Source of the DNA: Janthinobacterium saanense
Lineage (GTDB): Bacteria; Pseudomonadota; Gammaproteobacteria; Burkholderiales; Burkholderiaceae_D
Direction: 5' to 3'
Length of the DNA: 64,000 nucleotides
NCBI RefSeq assembly: GCF_014200675.1
Contig: NZ_JACHCI010000001.1
Location: 372,001-436,000 of the forward strand
The position numbers and the translations under genes were made by a program. Every line of letters starts with the position of its first letter. The stretch's first letter is position 1. Below, piece by piece: positions 57,088 through 64,000 of the stretch. The notes beneath the pieces were generated by a model. It searched no databases, was not told where the DNA came from, and was given only the letters and a program-made list of their open reading frames with translations.

Positions 57088-57732
57088 ATGACTTCTCCGA
57101 TTCCAGACCGATCCCTGCTGATGGCGCCTGCCATCGCCACCGTTATTGCCACCATTAATCATTTGCTGGCGCAAGAGCCATGGGCGCGCCAGCAGTTGGC
57201 CGTGCACGCCGGCAAGATTGCCTGCATCGATACGGGCGCCGTGGCCTTGCGCCTGCAGGTCGATAGCGCCGGCATGCTGAAGTCGGCCGCGGGCGACGTG
57301 CCAGCCAATGTCACCATCCGCGTCAAACTGTCGGATTTGCCGTTGATTGCGCAAAACCGCGAACGGGCGTTTTCCTATGTGAAGATCGAAGGCGATGCCG
57401 AGTTTGCCAATGCGATTTCGCAATTGAGCAAGGGCTTGCGCTGGGAAGCCGAACACGACCTGGAAAAAGTGCTGGGCCCCATCTTTGCAACACGATTGGT
57501 GGCTGGTGCGAAATCAGCCGTGGCCGCCGCCCGCGCCGGGCATCAGAAACTGGCCGAGAACGTGGCCGAATATTTCCTGGATGAACAGCCGATGCTGATA
57601 CGTCCCACCACTTTGCACGACTACTCGGCCGGCGTGACGCGCGTGCGCGATGATGTCGAACGCCTGGCCAAGCGCATCGCCAGGCTGGAAAAGGCGCTGC
57701 CGCCGCAACCTACACCGGATTTGTCTACATGA
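57088..57732 (+). CDS. ubiJ: UbiJ, SCP2-domain ubiquinone biosynthesis accessory factor
   Basis: A 214-residue protein with an SCP2-like lipid-binding domain (about 25-110; [29 protein letters not shown] in parts) and a C-terminal helical tail. In E. coli UbiJ organises the soluble Ubi complex and binds ubiquinone intermediates. The start is 30 bp after a terminator, so it likely has its own promoter near 57060. It overlaps ubiB by ATGA. Confidence 0.9.
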   Translation: MTSPIPDRSLLMAPAIATVIATINHLLAQEPWARQQLAVHAGKIACIDTGAVALRLQVDSAGMLKSAAGDVPANVTIRVKLSDLPLIAQNRERAFSYVKIEGDAEFANAISQLSKGLRWEAEHDLEKVLGPIFATRLVAGAKSAVAAARAGHQKLAENVAEYFLDEQPMLIRPTTLHDYSAGVTRVRDDVERLAKRIARLEKALPPQPTPDLST

Positions 57733-59300
57733 TCTTGAAATTCCTGCGCCTGTTCAAAATTATTCGGGTTTCCATCAAGTACGGTCTCGATGAAATCGCT
57801 ATTTCTGGCCTGAAAGTTCCCCGCACGGCCAAGCTGATCGATACGCTGATTTTCTGGCGCGACCTGTCCTCGCCACGCGGCCTGCGGCTGCGGCTGGCGC
57901 TGGAAGAGCTGGGCCCCATCTTCGTCAAGTTTGGCCAGGTATTGTCGACCCGGCGCGACCTGATGCCACCCGATATCGCCGACGAGCTGGCGCGCCTGCA
58001 AGACCGGGTGCCGCCGTTCGATTCAGATCTCGCCATCGCGCAAATCGTCAAATCGCTGGGCGCCCACCCGGACGAATTGTTTGCACGCTTCGAGCGCGAA
58101 CCGGTGGCGTCCGCTTCGATTGCCCAGGTGCACTTCGCTACCCTGAAAAATGGCAAGGAAGTGGCCGTCAAAGTCTTGCGTCCAGGCATGAAAAAGCTGA
58201 TCGACGAAGACGTGGCGCTGATGCATATCGCGGCCGACTGGACCAGCCGTCTGTGGGCCGACAGCAAGCGCTTGAAGCCGAAAGAGGTGGTGGGCGAGTT
58301 CGACAAGTATCTGCATGACGAGCTGGACCTGATGCGCGAGGCGGCCAATGCCAGCCAGCTGCGCCGCAACTTTGCCAATTCGAACTTGCTGCTGGTGCCT
58401 GAAATGCACTGGGATTATTGCTCCAGCAGCGTGATCGTGATGGAACGCATGGTCGGCATTCCCGTGTCGCAGATCGACCGCCTGGCAGCGGCCGGCGTGG
58501 ATTTGCGTAAACTTTCCAGCGATGGCGTGGAAATTTTCTTCACGCAGGTGTTCCGTGACGGCTTTTTCCACGCGGACATGCATCCAGGCAATATTCTCGT
58601 CTCCATCGCACCGGAGTCGTTCGGCCGCTATATCGCGCTGGACTTCGGCATCGTCGGCACCCTGAACGATTACGACAAGGATTATCTGTCGCAAAACTTC
58701 CTGGCCTTCTTCCGCCGCGACTACAAGCGCGTGGCCGAAGCGCATATCGAATCGGGCTGGGCGCCCAAGGATACCCGTGTCGATGAGCTGGAAGCGGCCG
58801 TGCGTGCTTGCTGCGAACCAATCTTTGACCGTCCGCTGAAAGATATCTCGTTTGGCCAGGTGCTGCTGCGGCTGTTCCAGACTTCGCGCCGCTTCAACGT
58901 CGAAGTGCAGCCGCAGCTGGTGCTGTTGCAAAAGACCCTGCTCAATATCGAAGGCCTGGGCCGCCAGCTGGACCCGGACCTGGACCTGTGGCAAACGGCC
59001 AAGCCCTACCTGGAAAAATGGATGAGCAAGCAGGTGGGCCCGCAAGGCTTCATGGATAAGCTGCGCGCCGAGGCGCCACGCTACGCGCATATCTTCCCGC
59101 AACTGCCGCGCTTGCTGCATCAAGCCTTGACGGTGCACGGTGAACCGCGCGAAAACGAGGTGGAACTGATGAAAACCTTGCTGGCGGAACAGCAGCAAAC
59201 CAATCGCTTGCTGAGCTTTATTATCTACTTCGTGGGCGCTTTCGCCTTGGGTGCGCTGGGTTTCCAGGTATTCATGCGCTGGCACCAGCTGCCGTTTTAA
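57729..59300 (+). CDS. ubiB: UbiB, atypical protein kinase-like ubiquinone factor
   Basis: A 523-residue ADCK/UbiB-family ATPase needed for ubiquinone synthesis. The KxGQ motif is KFGQVLSTR near residue 61, the Ala-rich loop is [12 protein letters not shown] near 127, and [10 protein letters not shown] and LDFGIVG are catalytic/metal motifs. Two C-terminal membrane helices lie at about 495-520. Its first codon is inside the ubiJ stop. Confidence 0.96.
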   Translation: MILKFLRLFKIIRVSIKYGLDEIAISGLKVPRTAKLIDTLIFWRDLSSPRGLRLRLALEELGPIFVKFGQVLSTRRDLMPPDIADELARLQDRVPPFDSDLAIAQIVKSLGAHPDELFARFEREPVASASIAQVHFATLKNGKEVAVKVLRPGMKKLIDEDVALMHIAADWTSRLWADSKRLKPKEVVGEFDKYLHDELDLMREAANASQLRRNFANSNLLLVPEMHWDYCSSSVIVMERMVGIPVSQIDRLAAAGVDLRKLSSDGVEIFFTQVFRDGFFHADMHPGNILVSIAPESFGRYIALDFGIVGTLNDYDKDYLSQNFLAFFRRDYKRVAEAHIESGWAPKDTRVDELEAAVRACCEPIFDRPLKDISFGQVLLRLFQTSRRFNVEVQPQLVLLQKTLLNIEGLGRQLDPDLDLWQTAKPYLEKWMSKQVGPQGFMDKLRAEAPRYAHIFPQLPRLLHQALTVHGEPRENEVELMKTLLAEQQQTNRLLSFIIYFVGAFALGALGFQVFMRWHQLPF

Positions 59301-59318
59301 GCACCGGGGGAGCGACTG

Positions 59319-59924
59319 ATGGCTGACTTTCAAACGCGCGACCCACGCTCGCCCGCCTTCTGGGACGAGCGTTTCGACAAGCAATTTACGCCGTGGGACC
59401 ATGGCGGCGTGCCGGCACGGCTGCGCCAGTTTGTGCAAGACAGCCCGGCGCCACTGCGCTGCCTGATCCCCGGCTGCGGTTCGGCCCATGAGCTGGCTTT
59501 CATGTTTGATGCCGGCTGGGATGCTACGGCCATCGATTTTTCACCGGCTGCCGTGGCTGCCGCCCGGATTGTCGTCGGTGAGCCACGGGCAGGGCAGGTG
59601 GTGGAAGCCGATTTCTTTTCCTGGCAGCCTACGGCGCCGCTGGACCTGATCTATGAGCGGGCCTTTCTGTGCGCCATGCCACGGGCCATGCGGGCGCAAG
59701 TGGCCGCCCGCTGGGCGCAGCTGCTGGCGCCGGGCGCCATGCTGGCGGGCTACTTTTTCTTTGACGAGCATGCCAAGGGCCCGCCATTTGGCATTTCTCG
59801 TGAGCAACTTCAAGAGCTGCTGTCGCCGTATTTCGAGTGCCTGATTGATGAAGCCGTCACCGATTCCATCGCCGTGTTTGCTGGCAAGGAGCGCTGGATG
59901 GTCTGGTCCCGCCGGGCTGGCTGA
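59319..59924 (+). CDS. Thiopurine S-methyltransferase-like methyltransferase
   Basis: A 201-residue SAM methyltransferase of the TPMT family. FWDERFDKQFTPWDHGGVP at the N-terminus, the SAM-binding CLIPGCGSAHEL, IDFSPAAV and YERAFLCAMP are visible. Natural substrates of such bacterial enzymes include thiols and metalloids; this one is undetermined. It follows ubiB by 18 bp and may be co-transcribed. Confidence 0.85.
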   Translation: MADFQTRDPRSPAFWDERFDKQFTPWDHGGVPARLRQFVQDSPAPLRCLIPGCGSAHELAFMFDAGWDATAIDFSPAAVAAARIVVGEPRAGQVVEADFFSWQPTAPLDLIYERAFLCAMPRAMRAQVAARWAQLLAPGAMLAGYFFFDEHAKGPPFGISREQLQELLSPYFECLIDEAVTDSIAVFAGKERWMVWSRRAG

Positions 59925-60004
59925 TGGCGGGCGGGGCAATTTCCGTTGAGCGCTGCGGAAAAGCTTTATAATTCAGGGTTTTTGATGATTTTTGCGGAGT
60001 TGTG

Positions 60005-60304
60005 ATGCCGATTTACGCTTACCGCTGTGAAGAGTGTGGTTTTGCCAAGGATGTCTTGCAAAAGATGTCTGATCCTGTGTTGACGGTCTGCCTGTCTTGC
60101 GGCAAACCCAGCTTCAAGAAACAATTGACCGCCGCCGGTTTCCAATTGAAGGGCACCGGCTGGTACGCAACCGATTTCCGTGGCGGCACGGCGCCCACGA
60201 CGGCCATCCCGACGGGCCCGGCCGATGCGGCCAAGCCAGCGGCAGAGAGCGCTCCTGCGGCCGCGCCTGTAGCGGCTCCGGCGGCAGCCCCCAAGGCAGA
60301 CTGA
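60005..60304 (+). CDS. FmdB-family zinc-ribbon protein
   Basis: A 99-residue protein with a zinc ribbon formed by C8, C11, C29 and C32 (YRCEECG and VCLSCG) and a low-complexity Ala/Pro C-terminus. GGAG at 59996-59999 supports the ATG at 60005. A TATAAT (59967-59972) lies upstream. The family is often annotated as a regulator, without firm evidence. It lies before the DUF502 gene and aspS, as in most betaproteobacteria. Confidence 0.9.
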   Translation: MPIYAYRCEECGFAKDVLQKMSDPVLTVCLSCGKPSFKKQLTAAGFQLKGTGWYATDFRGGTAPTTAIPTGPADAAKPAAESAPAAAPVAAPAAAPKAD

Positions 60305-60349
60305 AACAAGGCGTAGCCGCCGTGGCGCACTTCCATTACCGAGAGACCG

Positions 60350-60985
60350 ATGCGTAAATATTTTATTACCGGCTTGCTGATCCTGGTGCCGCTGGCAATT
60401 ACCCTGTGGGTATTGAATCTGGTGGTGGGCACCCTGGACCAGTCGTTGCTGCTGGTGCCGGAGCAGTATCGCCCGAAAAAGCTGCTCGGCTTTGACATTC
60501 CCGGCCTGGGTACGATACTGACGATAGTCATCGTGTTCTTGACGGGTTTGCTGACCAATAACCTGGTCGGCAATTACGTGGTGAAACTGTGGGAAAAGCT
60601 GCTGCAGCGCATTCCCATCGTCAACTCCCTGTATTCGAGCGTCAAGCAAGTGTCCGATACCTTGTTTTCCTCGTCGGGTAATGCTTTCCGCAAGGCAGTG
60701 CTGGTGCCGTATCCGCATCAGAATTCCTGGACCATCGCTTTCCTGACCGGCGTGCCGGGCGGCGATGCGGCGAACCATCTGGTGGGCGACTATGTCAGCG
60801 TGTATGTGCCGACGACGCCGAACCCGACTTCGGGCTTCTTCCTGATGATGAAGCGCAGCGATGTCGTCGAACTCGACATGAGCGTGGATGCTGCGCTCAA
60901 GTACATCGTCTCGATGGGCGTGGTGGCGCCTGCGGAAGTTATCGCTGTCACTGGCGTTGTAACGGCGCCGGCAGCCAAAGAATAA
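60350..60985 (+). CDS. DUF502 inner-membrane protein
   Basis: A 211-residue protein with two hydrophobic segments (about 5-25 and 53-75) and the DUF502 pattern (LVPLAITLWVL, PGLGTILTIVIVFLTG, IPIVNSLYSSVKQV, FLTGVPGGDA, VPTTPNPTSGFFLMM). No enzymatic motif is known for the family. It is between the FmdB gene and aspS, a conserved placement. Confidence 0.9.
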   Translation: MRKYFITGLLILVPLAITLWVLNLVVGTLDQSLLLVPEQYRPKKLLGFDIPGLGTILTIVIVFLTGLLTNNLVGNYVVKLWEKLLQRIPIVNSLYSSVKQVSDTLFSSSGNAFRKAVLVPYPHQNSWTIAFLTGVPGGDAANHLVGDYVSVYVPTTPNPTSGFFLMMKRSDVVELDMSVDAALKYIVSMGVVAPAEVIAVTGVVTAPAAKE

Positions 60986-61048
60986 AGGCAGGCGTCCCAT
61001 GGGGGACGTGGCCGGATCGAACACTCATTAACCTGAACTGAGAATCTT

Positions 61049-62854
61049 ATGTCTATGCGTACTCAATACTGCGGCCTCGTCACCGAAGCCATGCTTGGTC
61101 AAACCGTCAGCCTGTGCGGCTGGGTACATCGCCGCCGTGACCACGGCAGCCTGATTTTCATCGACTTGCGCGACCGTGAAGGCCTGGTGCAGATCGTCTG
61201 CAATCCTGAACAAGCGGAAATGTTCAAGGTCGCTGAAGCCGTGCGCAATGAATTCTGCCTGCGCGTGACCGGTGTGGTGACCGCGCGTATCGACGGCACC
61301 ATCAACAACAACTTGAAATCGGGCAAGATCGAAGTCGTTTGCGCCGAGATGGAAGTGTTGAACGCCTCCGTGCCTGTGCCATTCCAGCTGGACGACGACA
61401 ATCTGTCGGAAACCACGCGTCTGACGCACCGCGTGCTGGACCTGCGCCGCCCGCAAATGCAAAACAACCTGCGCCTGCGCTATAAAGTGACGATGGAAGT
61501 GCGCAAGTACCTGGACAACCTGGGCTTCATCGACATCGAAACGCCGATGCTGACCAAGTCGACGCCAGAAGGCGCGCGCGATTACCTGGTGCCATCGCGT
61601 GTGAACGCAGGCAACTTCTTCGCCTTGCCACAATCACCACAGTTGTTCAAACAACTGTTGATGGTTGCTAACTTCGACCGTTACTACCAAATCACCAAGT
61701 GCTTCCGCGACGAAGACTTGCGCGCTGACCGTCAGCCAGAATTCACCCAGATCGACTGCGAAACGTCGTTCCTGACGGAACAGGAAATCCGCGACCTGTT
61801 CGAAGACATGATACGTATCGTCTTCAAGAACACCCTCGATATCGACCTGCCGAATCCGTTCCCGGTGATGGACTACGCCACGGCGATGGGCCTGTACGGT
61901 TCCGACAAGCCGGACATGCGCGTCAAGCTGGCCTTCACCGACTTGACCGAAGCCATGAAGTCGGTCGAATTCAAGGTATTCAACAGCGCCGCCAACATGA
62001 AGGGCGGCCGCGTGGTTGCCCTGCGCGTACCGCAAGGCGGCAGCATGCCGCGTTCGGAAATCGATGCCTATACCCAGTTCGTCGCCATCTATGGCGCCAA
62101 GGGCCTGGCCTACATCAAGGTCAATGAAAAAGCCAAGGGTCCTGAAGGCTTGCAATCGCCTATCGTCAAGTTCCTGCCTGCCGACGTGCTGGCCACGATC
62201 GTTGAGCAAACCGGTGCAGAAGACGGCGACCTGATCTTCTTCGGCGCGGACAAGGAAAAAGTCGTCAACGACGCCATCGGCGCGCTGCGCGTGAAAATCG
62301 GCCACAGCGAATTTGGCAAGAAATCGGGCCTGTTCGACGACGTGTGGAAACCATTGTGGGTGGTCGACTTCCCGATGTTCGACTACGACGAAGAAGCAGA
62401 CCGCTGGACCGCGACCCACCATCCATTCACGGCGCCTAAAGACGGCCATGAAGACATGCTGGAAACCAACCCAGGCGCCTGTATCGCCAAGGCCTACGAC
62501 ATGGTCTTGAACGGCTGGGAACTGGGCGGCGGTTCTATCCGTATCCACCGCGAAGAAGTGCAAAGCAAGGTCTTCCGTGCACTGAAGATCGATGCCGAAG
62601 AAGCGCAGCTGAAATTCGGCTTCCTGCTGGACGCACTGCAATACGGCGCGCCACCGCATGGCGGCCTGGCATTCGGCCTGGACCGTATCGTGACCATGAT
62701 GACCGGTTCCGAATCGATCCGCGACGTGATCGCCTTCCCGAAAACCCAGCGCGCCCAGTGTCTGCTGACACAAGCGCCGTCGGAAGTGGACGAGAAGCAA
62801 CTGCGCGAATTGCACATCCGTTTGCGCGGCGCCGAGCCAAAAGTAGCAGGCTAA
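61049..62854 (+). CDS. aspS: Aspartyl-tRNA synthetase
   Basis: A 601-residue class IIb synthetase of the bacterial type: N-terminal OB fold ([21 protein letters not shown] in parts), catalytic core with [22 protein letters not shown] (motif 2), the GAD insertion domain, and motif 3 [13 protein letters not shown]. The start may be ATG 61049 or 61055. Discriminating or non-discriminating activity cannot be settled here. A terminator follows. Confidence 0.97.
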   Translation: MSMRTQYCGLVTEAMLGQTVSLCGWVHRRRDHGSLIFIDLRDREGLVQIVCNPEQAEMFKVAEAVRNEFCLRVTGVVTARIDGTINNNLKSGKIEVVCAEMEVLNASVPVPFQLDDDNLSETTRLTHRVLDLRRPQMQNNLRLRYKVTMEVRKYLDNLGFIDIETPMLTKSTPEGARDYLVPSRVNAGNFFALPQSPQLFKQLLMVANFDRYYQITKCFRDEDLRADRQPEFTQIDCETSFLTEQEIRDLFEDMIRIVFKNTLDIDLPNPFPVMDYATAMGLYGSDKPDMRVKLAFTDLTEAMKSVEFKVFNSAANMKGGRVVALRVPQGGSMPRSEIDAYTQFVAIYGAKGLAYIKVNEKAKGPEGLQSPIVKFLPADVLATIVEQTGAEDGDLIFFGADKEKVVNDAIGALRVKIGHSEFGKKSGLFDDVWKPLWVVDFPMFDYDEEADRWTATHHPFTAPKDGHEDMLETNPGACIAKAYDMVLNGWELGGGSIRIHREEVQSKVFRALKIDAEEAQLKFGFLLDALQYGAPPHGGLAFGLDRIVTMMTGSESIRDVIAFPKTQRAQCLLTQAPSEVDEKQLRELHIRLRGAEPKVAG

Positions 62855-62879
62855 GCATTAGCCTGAGCTGAAGCGATGC

Positions 62880-62908
62880 AAAAAAAGGCGCTGAAGAGGC
62901 GCCTTTTT
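62880..62908 (+). terminator. Intrinsic terminator after aspS
   Basis: An A-run, GGCGC, loop TGAAGAG, GCGCC and a T-run. Confidence 0.85.
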
Positions 62909-62918
62909 CATTCTTGAT

Positions 62919-63383
62919 ATGAGCCATAAAATTCCCGTTTCCGTGCTGGTCGTCATCCATACGGCCGACCTTGAAGTGTTGCTGATCGAGCGCGCGGGCC
63001 AGCCCGGCTTCTGGCAGTCGGTGACCGGTTCCGTCGACGCCATCGACGAGCCGCTGCTGCAGGCGGCTGCGCGCGAGCTGTTCGAAGAAACCGGCATCGT
63101 TGCCGATGGCCACAACATCGTGTTGCGCGACTGGCAACTGTCGAATGTGTACGAGATCTACCCCATCTGGCGCCACCGTTATGCGCCTGGCGTCACGCGC
63201 AACACGGAACACGTGTTCAGCGTGCAAGTGCCGCGCGATACGCTGATTACCTTGAGTCCCCGCGAACACTTGCAATACGTCTGGCTGCCTTGCCTGGCGG
63301 CGGCTGACCAGTGTTTTTCCTCTTCCAATGCGGAAGCGATTTTGCAATTGCCAGCCATGACAGGCCTGGCGCGCCCTCACTGA
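62919..63383 (+). CDS. nudB: NudB, dihydroneopterin triphosphate diphosphatase
   Basis: A 154-residue Nudix hydrolase of folate synthesis removing pyrophosphate from dihydroneopterin triphosphate. The Nudix box GSVDAIDEPLLQAAARELFEETGI (in parts, residues about 36-59) is complete. The location after aspS is the usual one for nudB. The following small gene starts at the base after its stop. Confidence 0.9.
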   Translation: MSHKIPVSVLVVIHTADLEVLLIERAGQPGFWQSVTGSVDAIDEPLLQAAARELFEETGIVADGHNIVLRDWQLSNVYEIYPIWRHRYAPGVTRNTEHVFSVQVPRDTLITLSPREHLQYVWLPCLAAADQCFSSSNAEAILQLPAMTGLARPH

Positions 63384-63695
63384 ATGTTCAAGAAAGTAGT
63401 CATGTTTAACTGGATTCATTTGACCCCGCAACAAAAACTGATCGGTATCGCAGGCATTATTTTCTGCCTGTGCCTGATACTGGCCCTGTTTACCTTTGCC
63501 ACGCCCGGCCGCACGCCGTCGATCGGCTTGCCGCTGATGGCGATAGGCTGGCTGCTGCATCCGGGCGCGTTTGTCCCGGGCAAGCGCACGGTGGCCTGGC
63601 GCGGCGCGCCCTTGCTGGTCAAGATCGTCTGGGCGGGCGGCATCGCGGCCCTGTGCATCAGCGTGTCGGCTGGCGTGGCGCGCATGATGGCGTGA
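63384..63695 (+). CDS. Small membrane protein, unknown function
   Basis: A 103-residue protein with three hydrophobic segments (about 19-38, 47-58 and 76-95). I do not recognise a family. The ATG at 63384 abuts the nudB stop; ATG 63402 is an alternative with a purine-rich stretch before it. Coupled position after nudB and clean codon usage suggest that it is real. Confidence 0.65.
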   Translation: MFKKVVMFNWIHLTPQQKLIGIAGIIFCLCLILALFTFATPGRTPSIGLPLMAIGWLLHPGAFVPGKRTVAWRGAPLLVKIVWAGGIAALCISVSAGVARMMA

Positions 63696-63710
63696 AGCGC
63701 CAGTTTTTTT
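63688..63710 (+). terminator. Short terminator overlapping a stop codon
   Basis: TGGCG and CGCCA pair around TGAAG, which contains the stop codon of the small membrane protein gene; a T7 run follows. Confidence 0.55.
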
Positions 63711-63716
63711 GCCGGC

Positions 63717-63738
63717 CTAGGTGCGCACGCGCACCTAG
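63717..63738. repeat. Perfect 9-bp inverted repeat before the EEP gene
   Basis: CTAGGTGCG and CGCACCTAG flank CACG. It lies 42 bp before the next start codon and could be a leader structure or an operator. Confidence 0.5.
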
Positions 63739-63779
63739 CATGGCGCCGTGCGGCCCCCGCCAGGGAGTAGAATCAATGC

Positions 63780-64000
63780 ATGAAAATCCGCGTAGCAACT
63801 TATAACATCCACAAGGGTGTCTCCTCCGTACGGGGCTTGCCCAGGGTGCATGCCCTCAAGCAGGCCATTACCCTGTTCGATGCCGATGTAGTCTTTCTGC
63901 AAGAAGTGCAGGGCAAGCATGACCGCAATGCGGCCCGCTTTGGCGCCGAGGAACATGGCCACAAGCATTGGCCGGAAGCGTCGCAGCATGAATTTTTTGC
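63780..64000 (+). CDS. Endonuclease/exonuclease/phosphatase-family protein (3' end outside window)
   Basis: The first 73 codons of an EEP-fold protein: MKIRVATYNIHKGVS at the start, with the metal-ligand Asn in TYNIHKG, and DADVVFLQEVQG with the metal-binding Glu. This matches YbhP-like members often followed by a cardiolipin synthase; that neighbour is outside the window. The ATG at 63780 (ATGAAAATC) is preferred to an overlapping ATG at 63776, which reads into an early stop. Confidence 0.88.
   Translation, partial: MKIRVATYNIHKGVSSVRGLPRVHALKQAITLFDADVVFLQEVQGKHDRNAARFGAEEHGHKHWPEASQHEFF

Noticed and set aside
63470..63805. 111-codon frame overlapping the small membrane protein and EEP gene
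   Set aside because: It is an alternate frame of the better supported genes and crosses the terminator and hairpin.
1..64000. CRISPR arrays, prophage, transposases, toxin-antitoxin or defence islands
   Set aside because: I looked for regularly spaced repeats, integrase/transposase motifs and composition shifts and found none; the window is core chromosome.

Overview
The window is GC-rich, densely coded chromosomal core DNA of a betaproteobacterium. Gene order and protein sequences suggest the Oxalobacteraceae (Janthinobacterium / Massilia / Duganella type). This rests on the mrcA-pilM..pilQ-aroK-aroB-dgt run, the mutM-TPR-lolB-ispE-tRNA-Gln-prs-rplY-pth-ychF run, the kdsD-kdsC-lptC-lptA-lptB-rpoN-hpf run, a DUF3683-type FAD/Fe-S oxidoreductase, and System I-independent (ResB/CcsA) cytochrome c maturation. 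I see no prophage, insertion sequence, integron, CRISPR array or defence island. Species-level identity is not claimed.

Layout. 1-6.8 kb: engB (cut by the window edge), a di-heme cytochrome c4, the cytochrome c assembly pair ResB/CcsA, the MsrPQ periplasmic methionine sulfoxide repair pair and the small lipoprotein LptM. 6.9-18.8 kb: cyaY, penicillin-binding protein 1A, then a strongly remodelled type IV pilus alignment cluster (short PilM, PilN, a PilO-PilP fusion, a PilQ without AMIN domains), an Ig-repeat lipoprotein, a fused shikimate kinase/dehydroquinate synthase and dgt. 18.8-25.1 kb, minus strand: a TtrS/TtrR-like two-component system, mutY, a bacterial dynamin-like GTPase and mutM. 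25.2-32.7 kb: TPR protein, lolB, ispE, tRNA-Gln(UUG), prs, rplY, pth, ychF. 32.8-38.2 kb: asparaginase, MOSC protein, a diguanylate cyclase and a Kef-type antiporter. 38.2-43.8 kb: the KDO / LPS-transport / sigma-54 operon. 43.8-49.2 kb, minus strand: rapZ, hprK, ptsN, queF, ilvA. 49.4-64 kb: a YqaA-like membrane protein, the 1343-residue oxidoreductase, HIT and DUF971 proteins, the ubiquinone genes ubiE-(Tim44-like)-ubiJ-ubiB, a TPMT-like methyltransferase, FmdB and DUF502 proteins, aspS, nudB, a small membrane protein and the start of an EEP-family nuclease/phosphatase.

How genes work together. ResB/CcsA would attach heme to the cytochrome c4 encoded just upstream. KdsD, KdsC and LptCAB make and export lipopolysaccharide, and share a transcription unit with rpoN and hpf. 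A good sigma-54-type -24/-12 element lies directly before kdsD, so the operon that encodes sigma-54 may be partly under its own control. PtsN, HprK and RapZ form the regulatory PTS group usually seen beside rpoN; here they are inverted relative to it. MutM and MutY are the two glycosylases of the 8-oxoguanine system. UbiE, UbiJ and UbiB belong to ubiquinone synthesis.

The most unusual part is 9.9-17.6 kb. Four deviations from textbook architecture fall next to each other: a PilM missing the second half of its actin-like fold, a PilO-PilP fusion without the PilP lipid anchor, an AMIN-less PilQ with a T8 tract, and an AroK-AroB fusion. An Ig-repeat surface lipoprotein is inserted between pilQ and aroKB.
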